From Streptantibioticus parmotrematis (GTDB lineage Bacteria > Actinomycetota > Actinomycetes > Streptomycetales > Streptomycetaceae), in contig NZ_JAINVZ010000013.1 in NCBI RefSeq assembly GCF_019890615.1, positions 142,568-206,567 on the forward strand: a DNA stretch of 64,000 bases, in the 5' to 3' direction. A program made the translations under genes and the position numbers. The notes beneath the pieces are model-generated. The model made no database searches. It saw only the letters and a program-made list of their open reading frames with translations, and was not told the DNA's origin. Every line of letters starts with the position of its first letter. The stretch's first letter is position 1. Positions 18,839 through 28,753 of this stretch are shown piece after piece.

Positions 18839-19183
18839 ATGGAACTTGCACAGCAGCAAGGGGTCCCCGAGCACCTGGGCCGTATCAGGATGGTGGACCT
18901 GATGGCCGAGCCGTACGGCACGCTGGCCGGGATCCGGGAGGCCACGCCGGCGTTCGCGATCGAGAACAACGGTTACCGGATGTGGGCCATCACCCGGTAT
19001 CGAGACGTCCGCAAGGTTCTGGCAGAGCCCACGGTGCTCCGGGACCTCGTCGAGAACCGCCATGCGATCAACGCGCACTGTATCGTCCGCCCCTTGCCAA
19101 GAGCACACCTCCCACACGGATCTAGACGCAGCTTCTTCGACCGCGACGGCGAGAACCATCATCGGCTTCCGGATGCGTGCTGA
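18839..19183 (+). pseudogene. Cytochrome P450 N-terminal remnant, cut by an IS
   Basis: ATG 18839 has AGAGAGG upstream. The protein starts as an ordinary P450 (VDLMAEPYGTLAGIREATP, MWAITRYRDVRKVLAEP, SFFDRDGENHHRL) and stops where the next conserved block should begin, at about 19165. The transposase reading frame takes over there. I see no remaining P450 body on the other side of the IS, so the rest is deleted or elsewhere. Confidence 0.8.
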
Positions 19184-19992
19184 TCTTGTTCCGGATGACC
19201 TGTGGGAGCGGGTGGCGCCGCTTCTGCCGCCCGCTTCCGAACGGCGTCACCGCCACCCGGGCCGACTGCGTGTTCCGGACCGAGCGGCCTTCGCGGGTGT
19301 CATGTACGTCTTGCGCACCGGTGTCGCCTGGCGCGATGTCCCGGCCGAGACCGTGGGCTGCTCTGGCGTAACGGCCTGGCGCCGGCTGCGGGACTGGACC
19401 GATGCTGGCGTCTGGCCACGTTTGCACGCCGCCCTGCTGACCGAACTGCGCCGCGCCGACCTGCTGGACCTGGATGACTGTGCCGTGGACGGTTCTCACG
19501 TCCGGGCCTTCAAAGGGGGGATCACGCCGGCCCCTCTCCCGTTGACCGTCCCCGTCCCGGCCCAAGCACCATCTGATCGTCGACCGCCATGGCACCCCGC
19601 TCGTCGTCACGCTCACCGGTGGCAACCGCCATGACGTCACCCAGCTCCTGCCACTGCTGGACGCAATCCCAGCGATTAGGGGTCTGCGAGGCCGTCCACG
19701 CCGCAGCCCCCGGCGTCTGTATGCCGATCGGGGCTACGACTTCGACAAGTACCGTCGTCTGCTGTGGAAGCGCGGCATCAAGCCGATGATCGCCCGGCGC
19801 GGCGTCGCGCACGGCTCCGGGCTGGGCAAGGTGCGCTGGGTGGTCGAGCGCGCCTTCGCCTGGCTGCACCAGTTCAAGCGGCTCCGCATCCGCTACGAAC
19901 GACGTGCGGATCTTCACCAGGGCCTGCTCGAACTGGCTTGTAGCTTCATATGCCTTCGCCGCCTCCGAACTTCATTCTCCAAAGTTCAGTAA
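19173..19992 (+). mobile_element. IS5-family insertion sequence, transposase frameshifted
   Basis: ATG 19173 begins MRADLVPDDLWERVAPLLPP. The N-terminal domain and the first DDE aspartate (CAVDGSHVRAFKGG) are in one frame. After AAAGGGGGG (about 19512) the protein continues in the -1 frame (DHAGPSPVDR). Near 19560 one base seems to be missing before KHHLIVDRHGTPLVVTLTGGN. The end carries RLYADRGYDFDKYR and WVVERAFAWLHQFKRLRIRYERR. It interrupts the preceding P450. I could not define terminal repeats with confidence. Confidence 0.75.
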
Positions 19993-20317
19993 GGTTGCTC
20001 GCCAGCTGGGTAGCAGTGTCGTCGCCTCGTACAGGGCCTCAGCGAGTCGAACTTCGATGCCGGGCCCCTCTGTGGGTCTTCGCTCCGATTGTGGCCGGCG
20101 TGATCCCGCTCGCTGCCTTCGTGTGGGGGCAGAGCCACGCGGCTAGCCGGCTGCACCCTGGGCGGCACCGACGAACAGATGCTCCGGCTCCTGGAGCCAT
20201 ACGCCGCGGGTAGCCCGGCTTATCCTGTCGTCGCCTGCCCCGCCGCAGGGCACTTCGGGCGCCGCACAGTCTCATCACTCATCTCCGACACGACCGAGGC
20301 GGCTGCAGGGAGAAGGG
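19993..20317. other. Intergenic region, no supported gene
   Basis: About 325 bases between the IS and the broken ltrA. No gene or motif seen. Confidence 0.5.
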
Positions 20318-21480
20318 TTAGGCGTTGGCGGTGTCGATCGGCTGTCTCCAGACGAGCACGGCGACGGTGCCCGCGAGTATGACCGCGGTGAGGGCGAAGG
20401 GGACGGGGATCAGGGGGTCGATCAGGATCAGGAGGCCGGCCAGGGGCAGGATGGTGTTGACGACGCGGTCGGCGTGCGGCCTGATCGCCAGGGCCCAGAT
20501 GCCAAGGACGAACACTGCCAGAGGGATCGTGTAGGCGAGCGATGCCCAGGGCTGGTGGAGGTCGCTGTGCCCGGTGAGCACATCGATTTCGACCTCGATG
20601 CCCGCGGAGAATGCACCGGCGGCGGCGAAGATGAAGAAGTGTCCGTACCCGTAGGCCAGGGAGCTGGAGAAGCTTGAGATGGCGTGGTGGTGCGGCGGCC
20701 AGAAGTAGATCCACCACAGGGCGGCGGTGGCAACCAGCGTCAGTGCGGCGACGCCGATCAGAGGTGTGAGGTGGTCGGTCTCGTGGAGAGCCTCGATGAT
20801 CGCGTTGGCCGACGCGAGCAGGCTTTCACCGAGCAGGATGAGAGTGAACAGGCCGTAGCGCTCGGTGATGTGGTGCGGGTGCCACGGGGTGGAGCCGGTG
20901 CGCTCGGCGACGATCGGCACGGCAAGTTCGGCGCCCACCAGGACGACGAGGGCGATGAAGAACGTCGATTCCGGCAGCAGCAGGGAGGCCAGCCACAGTA
21001 GTTGGACGCCGGTGATGCCGCTGGCGTAGATGAGCGTGGCGCGCCGCGCCGGTCCGGCGGAGCGGGAGGCGCGCAGCCACTGGGCGACCAGGGCCAGGCG
21101 CATGACGACGTAGGCGAGGATCAGCACCGAGTAGTTGTGGTCCTCGAAGGCCGGTTTGATCCCGGAGGCGAGGACGAGCACGCCGCCCATCTGCACGATG
21201 GTGAGCACTCGGTAGAGCCAGTCGTCGGTGTCGAAGGAGGTGGCGAACCAGGTGAAGTTCATCCAGGCCCACCAGATCCCGAAGAACACGATCCCTTAGT
21301 TGAGGAGCCCTTCGAGGACGTGCCCGCCCGTAGAGCGTGGTGCAGCGACACCGCGGCGATGCTGACGGCGACGACGAAGACGAGGTCGAAGAACAGTTCG
21401 AGGGTGGAGGCGGTGCGGCCCTCCTCGTCGGGGTCGCGCGGCCGCATCGGGACCAGCCGGAATCGGGATTCGATGGTCAT
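20318..21480 (-). pseudogene. ltrA: Low temperature requirement A (LtrA) family membrane protein, broken
   Basis: The N-terminal piece (21480 downwards) contains TASTLELFFDLVFVVAVS, the hallmark of LtrA. After LHHALR a one-base loss at about 21330 shifts the frame (GHVLEGLLN). A TAA follows where a tyrosine codon is expected. The long frame then resumes as FFGIWWAWMNFTWFATSFDTDDW to the end, with about eight hydrophobic helices. So there are two lesions in an otherwise full-length gene. The LtrA function is poorly known; it is a multi-helix membrane protein. Confidence 0.8.
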
Positions 21481-21683
21481 GACGGGGATGCCTCCGTGTC
21501 CTGGTCATGAGAGGTCCGGGACCAGGGGTGGGGTGCCCGGTCCCGGATGCTTGCCGTAGACGGTGGCGACGACGGGGATGACGTGACCGTTCGCACCGGC
21601 AGACCGGACTGGTGATGGCGGGCAGAACAGGCCGTGCGGTCCGGGGCGTCACCCGCCACGGACCGCTGCACGCATCCGGGGCG

Positions 21684-22064
21684 TCAGTCCTCGGGGACCA
21701 CCTCGAGGGTGTTGCGGCGTACGGGCTCGGTCGACATCGTCACCGAGTACTCGCTGTCCGCATACTTCTCCAGGTAGGAGGCGTCGACGGCCCGGTTGGT
21801 CTCCTCGTCGTCGGAGTCGACGGGTACGAAGCGCACCGGCTTTTCGACCCCGCCGGCCGAGATCCGGCCCCGGCCGGACTTCAGGGCCGGCCCGTACCAC
21901 TTCCCCTGCGTGCCGTTGTAGGAGCGGATGAAGATCCGGTTCCCGACGGGCACGGACCAGATGTCGACGGTCTTGGGGGTGGTTCCGTCGGGCAGGGTCG
22001 CCCCGACGGTGAAGTAGGTCTCGGCGTTGATGCGGTCAAGCTCATCCGGGGTCCAAGCGGTCAT
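21684..22064 (-). CDS. DUF2255 family protein
   Basis: 126 residues, small and soluble (ELDRINAETYFTVG, DIWSVPVGNRIFIRSYNG). It matches what I recall of the DUF2255 family, which has a flavin-reductase-like split-barrel look but no settled function. ATG 22064 has GAGAGGAAG upstream on the minus strand; the longer frame overlaps the next gene. It lies 73 bases downstream of a dienelactone-hydrolase-like gene and is probably in the same operon. Confidence 0.7.
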   Translation of the reverse strand: MTAWTPDELDRINAETYFTVGATLPDGTTPKTVDIWSVPVGNRIFIRSYNGTQGKWYGPALKSGRGRISAGGVEKPVRFVPVDSDDEETNRAVDASYLEKYADSEYSVTMSTEPVRRNTLEVVPED

Positions 22065-22137
22065 GGCCGGTCTTCCTCTCGCGTCTGCGGTCAGGCTGCC
22101 CCGCATGAGCGGTGCGGGGCAGCGACGACTGCCTGGG

Positions 22138-23052
22138 TCAGAGCTTGTCGGCGAAGAAGGGGCCGAGCTTGCTGACAGCCTCGCCGACCTCCTTCTCGCC
22201 GTCGTAGAGCTCCATGTGGTTCGATCCCTCGACGACGTGGAAGGACTTGTCCTTGCTCGCGGCGCGCGCGAACAGGTCATCGCTCATCCACTTCGATCCG
22301 GCCTCGCTGCCCGCGATCACGAGCAGCGGCTGCGTGAGGAACGCCTCGGCCTTGTGGAAGGCGTCGTAGGTGATGATCTGGCTCAGGCTGCGCGTGGTCA
22401 TGAAGCCGGGTGCGTTGGGGTGCTCGCAACGCGGCGTGTGGTAGTACTCCCACGCCTGGCGAAGCTCCTCGTTCGGCGCGTCTTCCTCGCGCATCGGTGC
22501 GAGCGGGAAGGGGTTGTCCTTGCCCTGGACATCGGTGGTGCGGGCCTCCGCGCCCATCGCGAGCAGGGGGGCGGCGTCGGCGTCGGCGACGTCGTTCGTC
22601 CAGCCGTTGCGGAACATCTGGCCGATGTTGACGAGGCTCACGGTGCCCACGGCCTTGATGCGGGGGTCGTTGATCGCGGCGTTCGCGGTGTAGCCGGCCC
22701 CGGCACAGATGCCCATCGCGCCGATGCGGCTGCTGTCCACGTAGTCGAGCGTGGTCAGGTAGTCGACCACGGCGCTGACGTCCTCGGTGCGGATGTGCGG
22801 GTTCTCCAGCTGTCGCGGCTCCCCGGTGCTCGCGCCCTGGAACGAGGCGTCGTAGGCGACGGTCACGAAGCCGTGCTCGGCGAGCTTGCCCGCGTACAGG
22901 CCGGCTGCCTGCTCCTTCACGCCGCCGCCCGGGTGGGAGACGACGATCGCCGGGTAGGTCTTCGACGCGTCGAAGCCTTCCGGGAGGTTGATCACCGCGG
23001 CGAGGGTGGTGCCGTAGCCGTTGAGGGTCTTGATGCTGATGTTCTTGCGCAT
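22138..23052 (-). CDS. Alpha/beta hydrolase, dienelactone-hydrolase-like
   Basis: 304 residues of the YcjY/dienelactone hydrolase type. The nucleophile elbow is GAMGICAGAGY, with cysteine (Cys116) in place of serine. The oxyanion strand HPGGGVKEQ is near residue 40 and the late histidine is in SNHMELYDG. The natural substrate is unknown. ATG has GAGGAAAG upstream. It is the second gene of a minus-strand operon and is a paralogue of the gene before it. Confidence 0.8.
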   Translation of the reverse strand: MRKNISIKTLNGYGTTLAAVINLPEGFDASKTYPAIVVSHPGGGVKEQAAGLYAGKLAEHGFVTVAYDASFQGASTGEPRQLENPHIRTEDVSAVVDYLTTLDYVDSSRIGAMGICAGAGYTANAAINDPRIKAVGTVSLVNIGQMFRNGWTNDVADADAAPLLAMGAEARTTDVQGKDNPFPLAPMREEDAPNEELRQAWEYYHTPRCEHPNAPGFMTTRSLSQIITYDAFHKAEAFLTQPLLVIAGSEAGSKWMSDDLFARAASKDKSFHVVEGSNHMELYDGEKEVGEAVSKLGPFFADKL

Positions 23053-23101
23053 GACTTTCCTCGGGTTGATGTCCGAATGGGTGTCTCTGGGTGGGCCGGG
23101 C

Positions 23102-24040
23102 TCACAGGTGGGTGCCGAAGAACTCCGTCGCGGCTTCGATGGCCTGGCGCGTCGGGTCCGGCTGGTCGTAGAGGTCGTAGTGCGAGGTGTCCTCCACGAC
23201 GAGGAGGCGCTTGTCCTTCGAGGTGGCGCGGCCGTAGATCTCCTGGCCGTCGCGGTAGGCGCCGAACCCGCCGGGCTTGTCGCCGATCACGACCAGCAGC
23301 GGCCGGGTGAGCAGCTGTTCCGCGTCGAAGAACGCGTCCCAGCCGATCGCCGCCGCGCGACGCGACAGCACCGCGCTCGTGGCACCGCCCGCGCTCTGTC
23401 CCCGGCCGGTCTTGTAGTAGTCCGTGGCCTCCAGCACGTCGATGTCCGTCAGCCCCGCTTCCCGTCCGGCCTCGACCGAGAGGGGCAGAAGGTCGTCGAC
23501 CCGCGGATCCGCGCCGCGCGCCTCGGCGGTGCGCTGCGCCGCCATCTGCTCCAGAGCGCCGATCGGGTCGTAGCCGCTGAACGACTCGCGGCTGAGGCGC
23601 CCGAAGTTCACGCCGGTGATGCTGGTGACGGTCTTGATCCGGCGGTCGGTCATGGTCGCGTTGATGACGTAGCCGCCACCCCCGCAGACCCCGATCCCGC
23701 CGATGCGGTCCGCATCGACGTACGGCAAGGTCACGAGGTGGTCGACCGCGACGCGGACGTCCTCCACGCGCTGCGCGGGATCCTCGATCAGACGCGGCTG
23801 CCCGCCGCTCTCACCCTGGTAACTGGCGTCGAAGACCAGCACCACGTAGCCAGCCTCCGCCAGCGCCTTCGCGTACACGTTGCCGGCTGTCTGTTCCTTG
23901 CAGCTGCCGATCGGGTGAACGCTCACGATCGCCGGATAGGAGCCGTTCTCGTCGAAATCCGCGGGGAGGTGGAGGATTCCCGCCAGGTCCCAGGCCATCC
24001 CCGGGGAACGGAAGCTCACGCGCTCGGTCCGTTCAGTCAT
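23102..24040 (-). CDS. Alpha/beta hydrolase, dienelactone-hydrolase-like (paralogue)
   Basis: 312 residues, similar to the neighbouring hydrolase. The elbow GGIGVCGGGGYV again has cysteine, HPIGSCKEQ forms the oxyanion region, and TSHYDLYDQ holds the late histidine. ATG 24040 has AGGAGG six bases upstream and starts MTERTERVSF. It is the first gene of the operon and diverges from the XRE regulator across a gap with two palindromes, so control by that regulator is likely. Confidence 0.8.
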   Translation of the reverse strand: MTERTERVSFRSPGMAWDLAGILHLPADFDENGSYPAIVSVHPIGSCKEQTAGNVYAKALAEAGYVVLVFDASYQGESGGQPRLIEDPAQRVEDVRVAVDHLVTLPYVDADRIGGIGVCGGGGYVINATMTDRRIKTVTSITGVNFGRLSRESFSGYDPIGALEQMAAQRTAEARGADPRVDDLLPLSVEAGREAGLTDIDVLEATDYYKTGRGQSAGGATSAVLSRRAAAIGWDAFFDAEQLLTRPLLVVIGDKPGGFGAYRDGQEIYGRATSKDKRLLVVEDTSHYDLYDQPDPTRQAIEAATEFFGTHL

Positions 24041-24120
24041 GTTTCCTCCTGGCTGTCCCACTCATCGTCGTCCGGGCCGCGGGCCGGCGCCCGTCGGCTC
24101 TCACGACATCAACTGTGGTC

Positions 24121-24136
24121 GCCCTCGACCGAGGGC
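24121..24136. promoter_or_regulatory. Palindrome in divergent promoter region
   Basis: GCCCTCG-AC-CGAGGGC, a perfect 7-bp inverted repeat with a 2-base spacer, between the hydrolase operon and the XRE regulator. Candidate operator. Confidence 0.5.
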
Positions 24137-24152
24137 GGAAGGTTGCGATGGA

Positions 24153-24171
24153 ACCCCCCTCAGAGGGGGGT
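24153..24171. promoter_or_regulatory. Palindrome, candidate operator of the XRE regulator
   Basis: ACCCCCCTCAGAGGGGGGT is a perfect 9-bp inverted repeat around one central base. It lies 46 bases before the regulator ATG and 112 before the hydrolase start. The position fits autoregulation and repression of the divergent operon. Confidence 0.55.
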
Positions 24172-24217
24172 CTGGCAGAACCTGGCCCCTGGCCCCGATC
24201 GCCCATAGCGTGAGGTC

Positions 24218-25099
24218 ATGGCACCGAAGGACGAGCGCGTACGGGACTTCCTGGCCACCCGCCGCGCGAAGATCACCCCCGACATGGCCGGCATCCCGAA
24301 GGGCAGCGGAGCGCGCCGCGTCCCCGGACTGCGCCGGGAGGAGGTCGCGATGCTCTCCGGCGTCTCGGTCGACTACTACACCCGGATCGAGAAAGGCGAC
24401 CTGACAGGGGTCTCCGACGAGGTCCTCGACGCCCTGGCCCGTGCCCTGCAGCTGACCGAGGACGAGAGCGCCTACCTCTACGACCTTGCCCGCACCGCGC
24501 GCCGCCCCTCGCGGGCGAGGAGACAGCCGAAGGCCGCGGCGGGGGTGCCGCAGCAGGTACAGCTGCTCATCGACACGATGAGCGCCACCCCCGTCATCGC
24601 CCTGAGCAAGAGGCTCGACGTCCTCGCGTCGAACCCGCTCGGCCGGGCCCTGTTCGACATGGCCTTCACCAGCCCGACTCGACGCTCGTCATCCTCCCCG
24701 CCGAACCTGGCCTCCGTCGTCTTCCTCGACCCCGCCGCGGCCAGGTTCTACGACGACCTCGACGATGCGGCAGCCGCGTGCGTGCGCATCCTCCGTGCCC
24801 AGGCCGGCGCGACACCGCACGACAAGCAGCTGATACAGCTCGTCGGCGAGCTGTCCACGCGAAGCACCGACTTCAGATCCCGCTGGGCCGCTCACGACGT
24901 CGGCGTCCACCGCGCGGGCAGGAAGACCCTCCACCACCACCAGGTCGGAGAGCTCATCCTGGGCTTCGAGGAACTGACCCTCGAATCCTCTCCCTCCATC
25001 ACCTTGTCCGCGTACATCTCCGAGCCCGCCTCGCCCACCGCCGAGCGCCTGCAACTGCTTGCCAGCTGGGCAGCGACGACCGCGGCGGCGCACCCGTGA
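24218..25099 (+). CDS. XRE-family regulator with MmyB-like ligand-binding domain
   Basis: 293 residues. The N-terminal helix-turn-helix (VPGLRREEVAMLSGVSVDYYTRIEKGD, residues ~35-65) is followed by the MmyB-like ligand-binding fold (VIALSKRLDVLASNPLGRALFD, later FRSRWAAHDVGVHRAGRKTLHH). This family is typical of actinobacteria and usually sits divergent to the redox or hydrolase genes it controls, as here. The end lies against a transposase fragment, but the gene appears complete. Confidence 0.9.
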   Translation: MAPKDERVRDFLATRRAKITPDMAGIPKGSGARRVPGLRREEVAMLSGVSVDYYTRIEKGDLTGVSDEVLDALARALQLTEDESAYLYDLARTARRPSRARRQPKAAAGVPQQVQLLIDTMSATPVIALSKRLDVLASNPLGRALFDMAFTSPTRRSSSSPPNLASVVFLDPAAARFYDDLDDAAAACVRILRAQAGATPHDKQLIQLVGELSTRSTDFRSRWAAHDVGVHRAGRKTLHHHQVGELILGFEELTLESSPSITLSAYISEPASPTAERLQLLASWAATTAAAHP

Positions 25100-25103
25100 A
25101 TCA

Positions 25104-25262
25104 GGCTGACCGCACGCCGAAGCGGGTCGTCTCGATGCCGCCGATCTTACGGAGCACGGTCAGCAGGGCGGCGTCCAGGCGTGGCCAGACGCCAGCCCCG
25201 GTCCAACCCCGCAGCCAGCTCCAGGCCGTCACGCCGAAACAGCCCCGGGACGTCCCGCCAGG
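25104..25262 (-). pseudogene. IS5-family transposase fragment
   Basis: On the minus strand CFGVTAWSWLRGWTGAGVWPRLDAALL matches the N-terminal block of the IS at 19173 (GVTAWRRLRDWTDAGVWPRLHAALL). Only this block remains, wedged between the regulator and the truncated reductase gene. Confidence 0.65.
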
Positions 25263-28200
25263 TTCGAGACGATCAGTTACGGGGAGCTGTGGGAGCGGGC
25301 CGGCGCGGTCGCCGCCGATTGGCACCACGACTCCCTACGCGCCGGGGAGTTCGTCTGCATCCTCGGCTTCACCAGTCGTGACTTCACGACCATCGACCTG
25401 GCCTGTCTCCGTTCCGGAGCGACTTCTGTCGCGCTGCAGTCCAGCGCGTCGGCCGCCCAACTGAGACTCATCATCGGGGAGACCGAGCCGTGTACCCTCG
25501 CGTCCAGTGTTGAACTGCTCGATACCGCCCTGGACGCCGCGGCCGAGAGTAGTTCGCTGCGCCGCATCCTCGTTTTCGACTACCTGGCGCAGATTGACGA
25601 GCAGCGGGAGGTTCGACGCTGCCCGCCGGCGCCTGGCGGAATGGGGCCGCCCGATCACGCTCGACTCACTGAGCGACGTCATCGAGCGCGGGTCGGTCCT
25701 TCCGCCCGCTCCCGATTTCGAGGCCACGTCTGACGACGACCGGCCGGCGACCCTGCTGTACACCTCCGGCAGCACCGGTACCCCCAAAGGCGCCGTACTG
25801 ACCCACAAACTGATCAGGTATCTATGGACGGAATACTGGCCATACGCTCGAGGTTTGCCGATCATCGGTATCAACTACCTGCCTATGAGCCACGCGGTCG
25901 GCCGGGCCGTGCTGATGGAAACCTTGGTCAGCGGTGGTGTCGGCTATTTCGCGGCCAGGAGCGACCTGTCGACGCTCCTGGAGGACATCGCGCTGGTCCG
26001 CCCGACCGAACTGCTGGTGGTTCCACGTGTCTGCGAGATGCTGCTGCAGCTGTATCAAGGCGAGCTCGATCGTCGGAGTCGCATGGTCGGGGTCGATGAG
26101 GATGAGGTGCAGGCGGAGCTGCGGGAGAGGGTCCTCGCCGGCCGCGTGGTCCGGGCGGGCACCACATCCGCACCGCTGGCCGACGATACCGCGGAGTTCA
26201 TCCAGTCGTGCCTGGAGGTTCCCCTGCGTGACGGCTACGGATCGACGGAGGCTGGTCGTGTCATGTACGACGGGCACATATCGCGGCCGCCGGAATCGCC
26301 TACAAGCTCGTCGACGTTCCCGAACTCGGCTACTTCCGCGCTGACAAGCCGTACCCGCGAGGTGAGCTTCTGATCAGGTCCGAGACTCTGATCCCGGGCT
26401 ATTACAAGAGGCCGGAGCTCACGGCGGAGATCTTCGATGAGGACGGTTACTACCGGACCGGCGACATCATGAGCGAGCTCGGACCGGATCAGCTAGCGTT
26501 CGTCGATCGCAGCAATAACGTGCTGAAGCTGGCGCACGGCGAGTTCGTCGCTGTCTCGGGCTGGAAGTGCTCTTCTCCACGAGTCCGCTGATCCGGCAGA
26601 TCTTCATCCACGGCAGCAGCGAGCGAGCCTTTCTCCTCGCAGTGATCGTCCCGACCCCAGCGGCGATCGATCGCGCGAGGACCACGTGCGAAGATCTCAA
26701 GCCGATCATCAGCGAGTCGCTTCGGCGGATCGCGCGGGACGCGGACTTGAAGTCCTACGAGTGCCCGCGTGACTTCTTGCTGGAGACCACGCCCTTCAGC
26801 CCAGAGAACAATTTGCTTTCCGACCTCCGCAAGCCGTCGCGACCCAGGCTCCTTGCCCACTACGGTGCTCGTCTGGAGCGGATGTACACCGAATTGGCTG
26901 AGAAGGAATCGCGTGAGCTGCACGAACTGCGGCACACCGGTAAGCGCGGCCCGGTCATCGACATCGTCGTTCGGGCGGCCCGGGCGCTGCTCGGATGCCC
27001 CGCCGGCCCCGAGGACCATTTCACCGAGCTGAGCGGCGACTCTCTGTCAGCGCTGGCCTTCTCCCGATTGCTCGGGGAGATCTTCGACACGGAGATATCG
27101 GCCGGCGTCGTCCTCAGCCCCGTCAACAACCTCAGGCGACTGGCGAACCACATCAAGACCGCACTGGACGAGGGGGCGGCGACGCACACCTTCGCGGAGA
27201 TCCACGGCACCAGTGAACGGCAGGTCCGTGCCAGCGACCTCGCGCTGGACAAACTCATCGACGTGAAGACGCTCGCTGAGGCCGAGACGCTACCGTGCCG
27301 GCGTGGCCCCGTGCGCACCGTACTGGTGACCGGCGCGACCGGATACCTCGGCCGGTTCCTGTGTCTGGAGTGGCTCAAGCGAATGGAGTTGGCCGGAGGT
27401 AAGGTGCTGTGCCTGGTCCGGGGTGAATCCGACGATCAAGCGCGCAAGCGGCTCGAAGCGGTCTTCGACAGCGGCGACGCTGAGCTGGTCGAGCACTTCC
27501 GGGGCTTGGCCACCGACCGTCTGGAGAGGTCATAGCAGGAGACCTTCAGAAGCCCGCCTTTGGGCTTGACCGCCCGACGTGGCTGCGACTGGCCGACACG
27601 GTCGACCTGATCGTGCACCCTGCGGCCCTGGTCAACCACGCCCTGCCCTATGACGAGATGTTCGGAACCAACGTCGCAGGAACGGCCGAGTTGATCCGGC
27701 TGGCCATGACCCGGCGACTCAAGGCGTTCACGTACATCTCGACCTTCGCGGTGGTCTCCTCCCAATCGTCAACCGCGGACGAGGATGCCGACATCCGACT
27801 GTCCAGTCCGGTCCGGAGGCTCGACCAGAGCTATGCCAACGGCTACATCACAAGCAAGTGGGCAGGTGAGGTTCTCCTGCGCGAAGCGCATGAGCAATGC
27901 GGACTGCCCGTGGTCGTCCTCAGGCCGGGCATGATCATGGCCCACCGCCGGTATGCCGGGCAGCTCAACGTGCCTGACGTGTTCACCCGCCTGCTGATCA
28001 GTGTCGTCGTCACCTGCACCGCCCCTCGTTCGTTCTACCGATCACGTGGTGCCCACTACGACGGGCTTCCCGTGGACTTCCTCGCCGAAGCTGTGGTGGC
28101 ACTCGGCCAGCGGAAGGCGGACGGGTATCACACGTTCAACGCCCTCAATCCCCACGACGACGGCATCTCGCTCGACGTCGTCATCGACTGGCTGATCGAA

Positions 28201-28546
28201 GCGCGTTGTGCCATAGAACGGATCGACGACTACAAGGAGTGGTTCACCCGCCTGGAAACCGCGGTCCGGGTACTGCCGCAGAGACAGCGGCAGCACTCGC
28301 TGCTGCCGCTGCTGCACGCCTACGCCGAGCCGCAGGAGGCTGTCGGCGGGCTGGGCCTCCCGCCTTCGGACCGGGTCCGCGCGGCCGTGCGCGAGGCCAG
28401 GACAGGAGTGTCCGGAGGCATCCCCCCTTTCAGCTTCCCTGATCCGAAAGTATGTCGCCGATCTGCGTCTGCTGGGTCTGATCGAGACGGGGGATCCGGC
28501 AGACGGCCTCGCCCACATCCCGGAACGAGACGAAGGCCACCGATGA
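25263..28546 (+). pseudogene. Carboxylic acid reductase (A-T-R), N-truncated and multiply frameshifted
   Basis: The start of the adenylation domain is lost at the transposase fragment; similarity begins at FETISYGELW. After that an AMP-binding domain ([36 protein letters not shown]), a carrier site (LSGDSLSALAFS, about 27030) and a thioester reductase domain (VTGATGYLGRFL, Tyr-Lys in YANGYITSKWAGE) follow in family order. It ends with RKYVADLRLLGLIE at 28546. Frame changes are visible at about 25600, 26275, 26545, 27525 and 28435. Intact relatives reduce aromatic or fatty acids to aldehydes with ATP and NADPH and need phosphopantetheine. It cannot be functional as read. Confidence 0.85.
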
Positions 28547-28753
28547 CCTGGCGTCGACTTCCGGCCTGCGGTCGACCGCCGAACGTCGGTGCTGGCGAAG
28601 ACGTCGGTGCCCGCGAAGAGTTATGACTCCAAGCGCAGCGAGATGTCCGGTCACGGGGACGGTGCACCGCGCCCGGTAGGCGCTCCCCTTCGGTCGCCTA
28701 CGGGCTGGGAGCTCTCGGTGAGCCAGGCCGCCAGATATCTGGAGGCCCCTTCG

